Origin: Sipunculus nudus
Taxonomy: Eukaryota; Annelida; Sipuncula; Golfingiida; Sipunculidae
Direction of reading: 5' to 3'
Length of the DNA: 64,000 bases
NCBI GenBank assembly: GCA_026874595.1
Contig: CM049316.1
Coordinates: forward strand, 12,638,839 to 12,702,838
Within the stretch, counting starts at the first letter, position 1, and every line of letters begins with the position of its first letter. Position numbers and translations under genes: made by a program. Below, one piece after another: positions 25,386-37,690 of the stretch. The notes below the pieces were generated by a model, which was not told where the DNA came from, made no database searches, and saw only the letters and a program-made list of their open reading frames with translations.

Positions 25386-26073
25386 TTTATATCACCATGA
25401 TAACCTTAAAGCTTTTCATATATAGGTCTTTATAAATATTTACCAATAAGGCATCAATACCTGAGTGCAAATCTCAGCGAATTCCACAATAATTGATCAG
25501 GCCAGAGGTTACTAGAATTTTTTTGTGGTTTTCCCTGACAACTCAAGGAGTGTGTCATGGTCTTTTATGACTGACTTGATGCAGTTGAAACATCTAGCCA
25601 TCCTGTTTGCTAAAACAAAAAAAATCAACATCAGTTAGAAATTATATGCAGGGTTCTAAACATATTTAATAGATAGTTTTATTTGTCATTGAAGTACTCT
25701 CATGTATCATTCCAAAACAAAATAATATCATTAAAATTGAACCATAAAATTCACTCATACCAGGACTGAGTCTTGTGTTTGGGAAACAAATTAAAATGAA
25801 AAGACTGATGATACTTTCTGTCTGCCAGTGGCACTTTGTACAAATCTTGAATGTGTCATCGTCGCCATAGTATCACTTCTAGAGCTATAAGGATACTTCA
25901 AAATGGAATCTGGTGGCTTTCCTGTCTGTCAGAGGATCTGCTGTAGCTTAGTGCAGTCTAGAGGTTGTCTTGGTGTCTCCAGGTGATGAACAGGTAGGTC
26001 ATGTGACAAGAATAACCAATCACAGAACATACTGACCAATGACCCCCTTGCCTGCAAAACACTCAAAGTTTCA
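25386..26073. other. No gene or repeat recognised
   Basis: AT-rich spacer between a family C and a family B element. Confidence 0.5.
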
Positions 26074-29000
26074 TTTTTAGCGAACCTGTGAGCTTATGCG
26101 ATGGTGTGGCATCGGCCGTCGTCTGTACGTTAACCCATACTCTCTTGAAAACGGTAAGAGTTAGCATTACAAAATTTTATGCAAGAAAATTAGTCATCTA
26201 AAAAACTCTATCAGATTTTGCTTATTTTTTGGCTAACTGCATTTTCTTTGATTTTATAGGGAAAAAGCTTAAAAACCTTTAAAAATCTTCTTCTCCGAAA
26301 CTGTTCAGCCAAATTGTCCAATATTTCACAGAAATGTTCCCTGGAACAATCTCTCACAAGTTTGTTCAAATGGTTCCAGTTCAGCGATTTTTGGCCGAGT
26401 TACAGGAGGTTGAACTTTGTCATCTGTCCAAAAAAGCATATTAAAATTTCAATCTCAGAAATGGCTGGAGCTATCATCACCAAATTTTATGCCAATGTTT
26501 GTCACATGAGTCTTATCTGAAATTGAGGTATTTGTGGCGCCACCTGCATCAGCCTTTTTTGTACGGGGGCATCAGTGCCCTTATCATACTGAGGGCTACA
26601 AAAAACTTCTTCTCTGAAACCATAAGGCCAAATTGTTTAATATCGCACAGAAATGATCTTAGGGTAGTGCTTTCTGAAGTTTGGTCAAATGGTCTCAGTT
26701 CAGTGACTTTTGGCTGTGTTATGGGAAGCTGAATTTAGTCATATGCCGTAACAGCCCATTTTAGCTCAGTGGCTACAAAGATCTTCTTCTCAAAAACCAT
26801 TGAGCCAAATTCTTACATCTCACACATTTCTTATCCTCTGATGTTCATAATTCAAATTTGTCTAAATGGTTTTGGTTCAGTGAATTTTGGCTGAGTTATT
26901 AGAAGCGTAACTTAGCCATTTTTCTGTATTTTCCTAAATGAGTTATAAACCTGCAAAATATTTTTCGACTGACACCACTGAGGCTAATTTGTTTAATATT
27001 TTACAAGAAAAATCCCCTGAATAATTCTTATAATAATTGTCTTTTATGGTTCCAAAGAATGAATTTTGGCTTAATTATAAAGATTGAATTGAGTAATTTT
27101 ACCATATATGTTAGCTGTATGAAGCATATACATCTAGCCTGGCACCAGTTTATCAGCATTGGTTACATAATGCCACTAAACATTTAGATTTCAGGTTATA
27201 TATAATTAATATTGAAAAGAATGTTTTTTAAAAGCTTTTAAAAAATGTAGATTTATGATTTTAGATATTCCTCATGCCAGGCAATGTTTACAATAACAGG
27301 TATACAGCCCTCTGTGGGTATATAAAGACGGCTGTACATGGATTATAAATAATTAGTATCCATACTCTATTTATTTCAAGAATTTACCATCAGTGAGATG
27401 TATCTGTATTATAATTTCGCATTCAGTATACGTCTGTTGTAATTTTTAGCAAACCTATTAGCTAATGTGATGGTGTTTGGGCGACCAGTTTCTGTCACAT
27501 GTGCAATAACCCATACTATCTCAAAAACGACTGGGGCTAGCTTCATGAAATTTAATGCAAAAAATTAGCCATCTGAAAAACTCTGCATTTTCTTAGATTT
27601 TAAAGAGAAAAAGCTAAAAAAATTTAAAAAATCTTCTCCAAAACAGTCAAGCCAAATGGTTCAATATTTCACAGAAATAATCTCTCATACCATCTCTCTC
27701 AAGTTTGTTCAAATGGTTAAATTTTGGCCAAGTTACAGGAAGTTAAACTTAGTCATCTGTCCAAAATAGCATACTAAAATGACAATCTCAGAAACGGCTG
27801 GAGCTATCATCACCAAATTTAATTCCAGTGTTGGTCACATGAGTCATATATGAAATTCAGGTATTGGTGGCACACCTGCATTGACTATTTTTTTGTACTG
27901 GGGTCATTGGTCATCTGTACATTAACCCATAATTTCTCAAGAATAGCAGGAGCTACCATCCCCAGATTTTATACAATTATTTGTCACATATTATATGTTG
28001 TGGGATTCAGCTTATTTTTTTTTATAACTGCGTTTACTTAGATTTATAGGGAGAAGGCTGAAAAACCTTTAAAAACCTTCTTCTTGTAAACGGTCCAGCC
28101 AAATTGTTCAATATTTTACAGAAATGATCCCAGAGGCAAGCCTTCTCAAGTTTGTTCAAATAGTTTGCATTTGATGAATTTTATCAGAGTTACACGAATT
28201 TGAACTTAGTCATTTGGCCAAGTAAGCATACTGACATAGTAATCTCAGAAATGACAGAACCTAGCATTGCCAGTATTGTGCAAATGTTGGTCACATGACT
28301 CATATTTGAAGTTGCAGATTTCGTGGTGCCACCTACATTGACCTTTTTCTTATGGGCAAAAATCTCATAATTTTGGCCTCTTTCAGCTTATAATGTTTAT
28401 GATGAAACTGTCAAGTTGAATGGTTCAGTTTTTCAAAAGAATTATCCTAGGACATGGTTCTTTCAATCATATAAGAATAGACTGAGTTAGTTGATTTTTG
28501 GTTGAGTTGTGAAGAGCTTAAGTTGGTCTTATGGCCATTATTATGTCTATTTCAAACTTAGGACTGCAATAGTGTTCTTTTTAAAAGTTGTATCAATTAT
28601 AACTTCTGTAACATTGCACAAAAATTAATCTTAGGTGGCCTTTGTTCAAGTTTACTTGAATGATTTTTGGCAGAATTATTGGACCTTTAACAATGAAAGG
28701 ACTTCATCATGATTATTATGGATATTTTTGGTAAAAAGTTTATGAATATGTCAGCTTTAAACAAAAGCATTTTCAAATTTTCCAAAGTCTTTCAGTATGT
28801 GTAAATTAACAGATTTACCAACAGGCCAAGATTGTGTCTGTATCTTTAAATAGGTTGAGAAACTGCCAACTGTTTCAGATTTGGCAACAGATCAAGAGTT
28901 CATTCAGTGCAGCCAGATATAGGTCAAGAGTTCAATCAGTGCAGCCAAGCACAAGGCATGTGATCACTGCATGGGTGTCATGTGAACACCTCATGGGCAG

Positions 29001-29925
29001 CATGTGATCACCTCATGGGTAGCATGTGATCACCTCATGAGTATCATGTGATCACCTCATGGGTGTCATGCCCCTCAGGGCTGCATTTGGAGCCAATATG
29101 TGAGCTTATGCAATGATGTGGCTACTATTTCAGATTTGACAACAGGCTAAATGTCAGTCTGGATCTATTTATAGCTTTTGCAGACTACACTCAGTGCAGC
29201 AAGGTATAGGTCAGGAGTTCACTCAGTGCGGTAGCTGCATTCTATTTATAGCGTTGGCAGACTGCCCACTGCATCAGATTTGGCACCAAAGTTCAGCCTG
29301 GATCTATTTATAGCTTTGGCAGACTGCCAACTGTGTCAGATTATGCAACAGGTCAAGAGTTCACTCAGTGCAGCCAGGTACAGGTCAAAAGTTCATTCAG
29401 TCTAGCCAGGTGCAGGTCATGAGTTCACCCAGTGCAGTAGCCTGAGCTAGCAAATTTGTCACAGTTCATTCGGGGCAACTGCCTTTCTTACCTAAGCCTG
29501 GTCAGCCCCATGCATCAGACTCTTGAAGGTAAGTTTGATGTATTGGCCTGATATTTTGACCTGTCTATGTGTCTTTGATGGTTTCCTTGTTTACAAGACA
29601 GGTGTTGCCACCTACAATTACTTTTGCACAGTGTATGTGCCTACTTAATTCTACAGAGGAATTTGATATATCAGCCTAAAATTGGGCATATTTATACATA
29701 TCAAATAGCTTTGTTGTATACAAGACTGGTGGTGCCAGCTACAATCATTTTTGTGTTGTGTGCACCAATGCCAGAATTTCAGCAGTGATGTTTGTGTAAT
29801 TTTTTCTTATTCAAAATGTTTAGTACTTGCATTGTTCATGTACACGAGAAGTAATGGTCTAGCATGAGGCATTATACCTGGTGTATTTCCCAATGCACAG
29901 GTTCACATTAGGCCTGTAGGCCTTG
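26074..29925 (+). mobile_element. Family B Helitron-like element, long form
   Basis: 5' end tttttagcgaacctgtgagc, 3' end cacaggttcacattaGGCCTGTAGGCCTTG then TT. A second, diverged family B 5' end sits inside at about 27446 (tttttagcaaacctattagc), so this is probably two elements nested or a tandem with one shared 3' end. Degenerate ~160-bp repeats fill the left half. The right half carries a 22-bp minisatellite (28957-29066) and 'gttcactcagtgcagccagg' repeats (~29200-29440). No coding capacity. Confidence 0.72.
28957..29066 (+). repeat. 22-bp minisatellite, five units
   Basis: Five consecutive units of 22 bp (consensus catgtgatcacctcatgggtgt). TGATCA and CATG palindromes are in each. Confidence 0.92.
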
Positions 29926-30389
29926 TTATCTAATACTTTGTTGTGTAATATATATATGTTACCAAATTTATCCATGCTATCACCTATTAGGTTTCTTTAA
30001 TATAACTTTCAACCAAGAATTATAAATCAGTAATTATATTGTATAACCTCTGATTATTGTAAGAATGCTCCCAGGCTAAAAAAAAACAACAACAAAAAAA
30101 AACAAACAGAGATAATTCAGTTGCAATTGCTTGCACTTTTGTAATAACTTTGTTTGAATAGATTTGCAGCAACTACTGTAAAGATATTCGGAAGTAAGCA
30201 AATATATAAAGTTTAACATAATCTAGCTCAATTTTATTATATGCTGAGTGCAGGCAGTGGTTGTGAATAAACATTATTTATGTTTACCATTCTGAAGTAT
30301 GACTTTGTTCCCTTCTACATAGATTGAACAAACTCTCAGTTCTCTGTAAGGTTAGACTTTAAATTCACTCTCTTTTTAACTCAGCCAAC

Positions 30390-31105
30390 TATAACCCTTA
30401 GCAAAAAACGAGCTTGCCGCGCATAGTTGCTGCAAACTTGCTGCAGCTTTGCAGCAACCTTGCAGCAAGGTCACAAATTGCCATGCAAATTAGTTTGCGG
30501 CAACCTTGCTGCAGGCTTGCTGCAACCAGTGTTCCCGCAGCCCTTTTCCTGCAGCCTTCCCGCAGCCCTTTTCCTGCAGCCTTCCCGCAGCCTTTTTCGC
30601 CCACTTCCCGCAGCCTTTCTCACACACTTCCCACAGCCCTTTTCCCGCAGCCCTTTTCCCGCAGCCCTTTTCCTGCAGCCTTCTCGCACACTTTCCCGTA
30701 GCCTTCTCGCACACTTCCCGCAGCCTCACACACTTCCTGCAGCTTCTCGCACACTTTCCTGCAGCCTTCTTGCACACTTTCCTGCAGCCTTCCCGCACAC
30801 TTCCTGCAGCCTTGCACACTTCCTGCAGCTTCTTGCACACTTTCCCGCAGCCTTTTCGCACACTTTCCCGCAGCCTTCTCACACACTTCCTGAAGCCTTG
30901 CACACTTCCTGCAGCTTCTCGCACACTTTCCCGCAGCCTTCTCGCACATTTTCCCGCAGCTTTCTCGCACACTTCCTGCAGCCTTGCACACTTTCCCGCA
31001 GCCTTCTCGCACACTTTCCCGCAGCCTTCTCGAACACTTTCTGCAGCTTCTCGCACACTTTCCCGCAGCCTTCTCGCACACTTTCCCGCAGCCTTCTCAC
31101 ACACT
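30390..31105. repeat. GC-rich minisatellite, left terminus of a TIR element
   Basis: CCCTTAGCAAAA, TTGCCGC and 'gcagcaa' stretches lead into ~23-bp units 'cccgcagccttctcgcacactt' (about 30535-31105). Open frames of up to 256 codons on both strands come from stop-free repeats. Sharp GC contrast with the surrounding DNA. Confidence 0.85.
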
Positions 31106-31697
31106 TTCCCGCAGCTAGCCATGATATGTATAAACAACAGCACGTGGGCTCAGTTATTGTTTACAAGTAGACATGCCATGTCATTAGTCAGTGACTGTCT
31201 CTGCTCCAAATATAAATGCAGGTACTCAACAGAACAAGCTCTCATGAAACTCCATTTAATTTGCACATACAATTAAACCTTAATCCATAATGGCTTTTAA
31301 ATATAAACCAAACTTAATCAAGCTTTGTTAGAAATTACACCTTGATGAATATGAATCAGAGTACACACTACACAGTCACACGAATCCTGCATGAAGTTGT
31401 GTAGCTACATAGCTGAATAAAAGTTCTGGGTGAGTTTATTGTCAGGCCAAGGACTAGAAACATGAACCACAAAGTGACATTGGGTTACTTCAATATTGTT
31501 AGGAATTTCCCATTTACTTAGGGTGACATCTATAGACATACGTCAACCAGAATTTAGCAAATCAACTTTAAATGAAGCTTAGCCTAAGTATTTTAAAATT
31601 TGTGTGAAGATGAAAACAAAACCTTATTTAAAGTTACTGTTTCATATTCAAATCAATAAAACTCAAAATGCATTGGAGTTCAATAAATGCATGATAT

Positions 31698-32392
31698 TGA
31701 TATAATGTGGGGTTGGGGATGTCCCCACACTGTATCACAAGCAGTTGCTGATGTTGGTGGCTGACAATGTTCCAAGACCAGTTTGATGATAGAAGTCTTT
31801 ATTCAATAGCAAGTGGTCTGGGACAGTCTCTCTCTCTGAGAGAGCCGCCCAGCCTCCCTGAATCTCTCTCTGTGCGCACTACAGATAGTTTTGTTACAAA
31901 GCTTTCACGTGACATATGATACATACATATCCATATTTCTGCATTTCGTCATAAAAGCTAAACCTTATTGGATGACCCAAAGTAGGTCACAATTACATCA
32001 GAGTTATAAGTGTTTTTCCTATCTTTCGTGAGATCTGATTGGACAAAAGTGCTATGGAAAATCCCAAGTCTGACCTGACATACATCCAGTTATAGACTGA
32101 CCTACAATGCTATTTCCAAACTCTATAAACATAATCTGCCTGCCTCATCATAGAAACCAATTTAGAGCTAATTTTTGAGAGTACATTTAGGCTCTACAAA
32201 CATACTGAATTGCCATTAGATACTTGGTCATCTGATGAACATTAATAATTCTTTGGCTCTGTCTGAATATCAGAACAGACTGAAACTAAGATTGATTTTC
32301 ATTTGCCTCTAAAGTAAATTTTAGATGAAATATTGAAATATTCCTTTAAATATATGTCAAGTCACATATACACTCTTTCTCACTCCATAACA
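31698..32392 (-). repeat. 3' LTR of the retroelement
   Basis: Apart from its first ~40 plus-strand bases, I saw only about two mismatches to the other LTR by eye (for example catatttCtgc / catatttTtgc). This implies a young insertion. The hairpin AATGAGGC-tccg-GCCTCATT sits just inside, at 32411-32430. Confidence 0.78.
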
Positions 32393-34857
32393 TATCCCTC
32401 TGGTATTCAGAATGAGGCTCCGGCCTCATTGGCTAAGTCTAAGAAAATTTAGTTATCTCAAGAAGGATAATCGTAATATAGATGACAGAAATACAAAATG
32501 TGATGGATATATGTCTGTAGATAGTAAAGTATTACATCACTGAGGTGTAATAGATTGCACATATCAATATAGATGTGAAGTACATGAACATATGTCACAG
32601 TTCCAGATGTAACAGTGTAAGGAATTTGAGGAAGTGCCTATTTTAAAATTATGTAGCAGTACAACAACGCCTAAGCTAAAGCTTAATAAGCTGAGAAAGG
32701 AGATATATATAGCTACACATATATGCTAACTAACACAGAATTTCTTTTTTTTGTGAATGGACAATCCTAAACAATATCTAGAAGATAAAATGCTGATTTG
32801 TAATAAAATCATGAACAACATCGCAACTATGATGACATTATTTGACATCCGAAGATGACAACATCAGATTATATAAGTATGACAGCATCTAAATAGTATT
32901 AATAAATAAATATCTTAATAGATATGATGATAACATCATACACAGATTATACAAGTACTGTGCATACTGAATAAGCAATGGAATAAGTCAAAGTATGTGA
33001 ACCATTCTAGCATACAGTAAGTGATGTTGAATAAACATGTTCTGTATAACAACAATATGCATTACCAATTATAACAAGTGAATTAGCAATGCCTGTAGCT
33101 AAACATATAATTCCTATGGAAAAAGTGATCATGAATTCCTAATCTGACAATGTATTTATATACTCTTGTGCCTAAGAGCTTAACATATACATAGGTACAT
33201 GACAATCTGCTCTGTGTGTTGATCAGTACCAATGATTCAAAATACATCTTGGCTTTCACACTTGCCATTGGGACAAGTTGACTTGTGAATAATGGAAGGG
33301 TGATTTGCTACTCCTTTAGCAAAACACAACTGGTGTACCTTACCAGTGTACAAGTACATGACAGACATGAGGTCATTCCTAACAACAGAGGAATGTTGTA
33401 CATATATTCCTATTTATTACCCATTTTCTGTGCAGGAGCAAGGCGAAATATGTGTGAAAATGTGATGATAATGAAAATAAATCCCTGACAGTTGCACGTA
33501 TCGATCTAACCATATATGGATTTTGATGGTAGTTTTATTGCATGCTATTTATGTGTAAGATCAAACATACATCTGTAGAGTGATGATGTAAATTAAAAGA
33601 ATACTGTTAATGATCGAAACCTTGTCATTCCACATCTTGGTTTATGGGTGATCAGTTTCATGAATGCAGTGACCAGAATGCATTTGCTCATGAAACATGT
33701 CTGTCATAGTATGCGTAAATGTGAAATTCCTATGAGAAGAATTCCTGTGCTAATCTACATATCTTGCCTGGCATTTCCAGCTATTAATGAGGTTAACCAA
33801 ATCAAACCCTTGTTTTAGGCAATAATGTGACCACAGGTCAGTGCATTATTGACTTTTGGAGTCATCAAACTCCCCAGTTTGTCCAATTCCCTGTTTTTTG
33901 GGGGGCTTCCCAAGAACCCGTGTTTGAGGACCAAACTGTGACAATTGAAAATAAGCATCCCATTGTGCTTTGGTGACACAATGTGCTACCATTCCATTAA
34001 ATTTAAAGCCAAGAGAGCATTATGATACCTGTTGATTTGGTATGGATCAACACATGAGAATTTCTCAACATAAATGAATGCTAACATGCTGATGGTTTTG
34101 CATATTGCTCTACTCTAGGAATTATTGTATTTAAATCAATACAGTCATTTTGGTGACATTACATATAAACATCTTAGATAGACATTACTATATCAAATCT
34201 AACATTGACAGTTCTACACCGTTTAATGCAGTTTTTAAAGCCTATTCCTAACCTATCAATTAGACAGAGACATTAAATTATATCATATTACAACTATAAC
34301 ACAGCAATAAGAGAAAGTTATATTGTACTACATTCATATGAATATTTTTTTTTTGTGTTTAGTTTTACAACATATTCATACAAAAAAATCTGAAATGCCC
34401 ATATATTACAGAAGGCATGTAAATTCAGAGTCTCTGGTTTTGTTTTTCATTACCTCAGAAAATCTTGTCTTCTTTGGGTCTTCTGTGGTCTTCTCTGCTG
34501 ACTAGGCTTCTTTTTTCTTTCTGGAGTCATGGTATGGAAGGTGATGCAGAAGATAGCGATAGAACGGCAAATCTGCTTCTGGTAGTTGCAGGAACATAGC
34601 GAGGACTTGTTGTCACACCAAAACACAGTGCATGTGGTATGGCCAGTAGTATTGTTGACATAGGCCCAAAGCTGGCTTGTCCCGATATTGATTTTTTTTT
34701 GTGGCTGGTCCAAACAATGATGATCTCAGGTTGAGATATCACAGCACTTTTTTTTTGCGAAAAATGTCATTTTTGCAACTTGAAGTCACTGTTAAAGCAT
34801 TGCGCTTGTTTACAGTGTCCTTTTGGTTTAAAGATACAGAGAGAGTCTTTGATCTTC

Positions 34858-34980
34858 TCAAGCAGAGCCCTGAGAAACTGCAGCCAAGTTAAAGTTTGAA
34901 GAGAGAGTTCTCAGCAAAAGTTTGATACCTTCAGCAGAAGAGATGACATTCTTGATGTTAGGCTGTGATTCTGCAGACAT
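34858..34980 (-). pseudogene. Short unidentified reading frame in the retroelement leader
   Basis: 40 codons from an ATG downstream of the primer site: MSAESQPNIKNVISSAEG then IKLLLRTLSSNFN. Another frame continues openly (LLEKIKDSLCIFKPKGHC...), suggesting a frameshifted remnant. The position fits the start of a gag gene, but no family match is recognised. Further basic-rich open frames on the same strand at 34450-34742 (ERKKKPSQQRRPQKTQRRQ) may be part of the same decayed coding region. Confidence 0.3.
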
Positions 34981-35099
34981 CTAGGTCGAAGTTCCAGTAC
35001 AGTTGTTAGATATGGGAGACCAGTCAATGGCGTGTGTGGCTGTGAGAGGGGATCTTCATTCTTCACTCCAGCTGGCAGCGTTGTCGGTTTTTCTGGCGC

Positions 35100-35164
35100 T
35101 GATGTGCTTGAAGTGAATCCCGGTTCATCCACCATAATGATACGGGACCCGGTCTCCACCATAA
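35100..35164 (-). promoter_or_regulatory. Duplicated primer-binding-site-like region
   Basis: On the minus strand, next to the 5' LTR, TATCATTATGGTGGA occurs twice: once followed by GACCGGGTC and once by TGAACCGGGATT. The start TGG plus a stretch that complements a tRNA T-arm/acceptor end (…CCCGG…TCCACCA) is what a primer-binding site looks like. The tRNA identity is not settled. Confidence 0.5.
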
Positions 35165-35861
35165 TGATACGAAGGTAGGGTGTGGGGATCTTCCCACACT
35201 GTATCACAAGCAGTTGCTGATGTTGGTGGCTGACAATGTTCCAAGACCAGTTTGATGATAGAAGTCTTTATTCAATAGCAAGTGGTCTGGGACAGTCTCT
35301 CTCTCTGAGAGAGCCGCCCAGCCTCCCTGAATCTCTCTCTGTGCGCACTACAGATAGTTTTGTTACAAAGCTTTCACGTGACATATGATACATACATATC
35401 CATATTTTTGCATTTCGTCATAAAAGCTAAACCTTATTGGATGACCCAAAGTAGGTCACAATTACATCAGAGTTATAAGTGTTTTTCCTATCTTTCGTGA
35501 GATCTGATTGGACAAAAGTGCTATGGAAAATCCCAAGTCTGACCTGACATACATCCAGTTATAGACTGACCTACAATGCTATTTCCAAACTCTATAAACA
35601 TAATCTGTCTGCCTCATCATAGAAACCAATTTAGAGCTAATTTTTGAGAGTACATTTAGGCTCTACAAACATACTGAATTGCCATTAGATACTTGGTCAT
35701 CTGATGAACATTAATAATTCTTTGGCTCTGTCTGAATATCAGAACAGACTGAAACTAAGATTGATTTTCATTTGCCTCTAAAGTAAATTTTAGATGAAAT
35801 ATTGAAATATTCCTTTAAATATATGTCAAGTCACATATACACTCTTTCTCACTCCATAACA
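35165..35861 (-). repeat. 5' LTR of the retroelement
   Basis: Ends (plus strand) TGATACGAAGG...CCATAACA. The inner edge next to the primer site differs from the corresponding outer edge of the 3' LTR over ~40 bp; the rest is near identical. Confidence 0.78.
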
Positions 35862-36364
35862 ATATACACGTTAACCACAGAATATTATTCATGCTGCCTT
35901 TGATATATCTGCCTTCCAGCTTGAATACATCTTTCAATCCCACCATTAATCTTAGTTTTTACTTTTACACAAAATTAAATTTAATACTACACTTTCTGTG
36001 TATAAAATTACTTGAGGAAAAATCAATCTTATCAGTGCTGGGCTGCCCTTTATCAATGCTTGCTGCGGAAGCCCTTAGGGTACAAATATGTAGTTCAAAC
36101 TTACTGGTGGTAGTAACATAACACCCTCTCTTTGTTCCTCCCATCAACTGATTGTATGTTCTAATTAATCCAATAAGTCCTCTGAACATGCTGGATCTGT
36201 TGAATGTTACTCTTACTTGAGCTATTTGGCACAGATCTTCATATTTTTAGAAGAGCTAACAAAGCACTGTCTTTTCCTAATTTTGCAAAAATGGCTGCTT
36301 TTCCCTCCAAAATCAGTTTAGCCCATCACAGCAGGGTAAGACAGGAAAAATAGGGCAAATAAAA

Positions 36365-36832
36365 CTGTAAAAGACTGCGGCTAGCCGCAACCCTCCTGCA
36401 GCCTTCCTGCGCACAGCATCCAGTTGACTCTATGAGACTGCGGCTAGCCACAACCCTCCCGTAGCCTTCCTGCGCACAGCATCTAGTTAACTCTATGAGA
36501 CTGCGGCTAGCCGCAATCCTCCCGCAGCCTTCCTGCGCACAGCATCCAGTTAACTCTGTGAGACTGCGGCTAGCCGCAACCCTCCCGCAGCCTTCCTGCA
36601 CACAGTATTAAAATACTCTATAGGGCTGCGGCTAGCCGCGACCCTCCCGCAACCTTCCAGCACACAATTCAGATTTGCTGCACACTTTCCTGCAGCCTTT
36701 GCCAGGCAGCGGGAAGCATGCAGCTAGCTGCAGCCTTCCTGCACACTCTTCTTGCAGCCTATTTTGGTTTCTGCTGCTTTGCAGCACGGTTGCAGCAAAG
36801 CAGCGGCAAACTTTTCATTTTGCTAAGGGAAG
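36365..36832. repeat. 63-bp GC-rich minisatellite, right terminus of a TIR element
   Basis: Five units of exactly 63 bp start at 36373, 36436, 36499, 36562 and ~36625. Each has GCGGCTAGCCGC or a one-base variant, then cctcccgcagccttcctgcg. The right edge GCGGCAAA...TTTTGCTAAGGG is the inverted counterpart of the start at 30390. Confidence 0.85.
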
Positions 36833-37010
36833 TCATCTGAGCTGTAGCAATGGTCCTTTATCCAGCCGTCAGTCCTCCGGTCTTCCGTCCATTAACAGGG
36901 TGCATTTTGAACAAATTAGACCTATGAATCCAAAATTCAACATACAGTTAGATGTCACAAAATTCTCCTTACAAACCCAAAACTGGGTCACTTGGACTTC
37001 CTTTCTTTGA
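36833..37010 (+). mobile_element. Family C-like 5' fragment
   Basis: aagtcatctgagctgtagcaatggtcc then a GTCC-rich stretch and 'attaacagggtgcattttg'. Only the right arm of the 5' hairpin is present because it abuts the TIR at 36804-36832. Confidence 0.4.
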
Positions 37011-37677
37011 GAAAATGAATAGAAACCTAAATTTTTCATAAAAAAAGCTACTGTTATATTTCAAGACTGCCTGATATCAAAACCACAAGAGCTGTTTTGT
37101 TCTTCTTTGGCATAAATATTCCTTTATATATTGTCTCTTATGTAAATGCCAGAAAATAGGTCAGAATTGTGTTATTTCTTGAAGTTTTGGGCCCAAACAT
37201 AATGCACTTTGTAAATATCAGGAAAGATATTTACTCACCTAACAAGATAATTGGTGAAGCTAGAGACTTTTTTTCAGGGATATAACTTTATATATTCAAG
37301 ATTCAATTGTATACCCAAAATAGATATGAATTCTGTAAATTGTTTAAATTATTAGCATAAATATCAAATCAGTACCTTAAATTTTGTCCAACTTTGACCA
37401 TGGGGCATTGTTGTCCTGTAAGTACGGTTGACTTAATTTTCACAGCATGTACATGTAAGTATTCAATCCGTTTAAATCTTGAATTTGAAAATAAAAGCGA
37501 AAAAAATAGGCTAGTTATTGAATTTTTGGGAGGCTCTATTGTATTCACTTGCATTGTCAAGCTGCAGGCAGCCCACTTCTGGTCACTGGAGGTCAGCTAT
37601 GCCAGGGTACCTGATTTCTAATGGGTCACTGGGGGAGATCTCCTGCTGTTATAGATGCACAGTTATTCTCATATCAG

Positions 37678-37690
37678 CCCCCCCCCCCCC
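37678..37690. repeat. C13 homopolymer
   Basis: Thirteen C in otherwise AT-rich DNA. Confidence 0.9.

Larger units (their letters stand above)
31698..35861 (-). mobile_element. Non-autonomous LTR retroelement
   Basis: Direct repeats of ~695 bp (31698-32392 and 35165-35861) flank 2.77 kb. Minus-strand LTRs start TGTTATGGAG and carry AATAAA. A short purine run (CAGAGGGATA on the minus strand) precedes the 3' LTR, and TGGTGGA-type primer-site sequences follow the 5' LTR. No reverse transcriptase, protease or integrase reading was recognised, so it must be mobilised in trans (LARD-like). ATAT borders both outer ends, a possible 4-bp duplication that is weak because the area is AT-rich. Confidence 0.75.

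Noticed and set aside
28957-29066. CRISPR array
   Set aside because: The 22-bp units are contiguous with no spacers, in a eukaryotic transposon.
30427-31276. Long open frames (up to 256 codons) on both strands
   Set aside because: They come from stop-free ~23-bp GC-rich repeats; both strands and several frames are open at once, and the predicted peptides are low-complexity Ser/Pro/Phe or Cys/Lys/Ala strings.
36326-36601. 91-codon frame with a 21-residue repeat on the minus strand
   Set aside because: The repeat unit happens to be 63 bp (21 codons), so any open frame repeats. No start context or domain.
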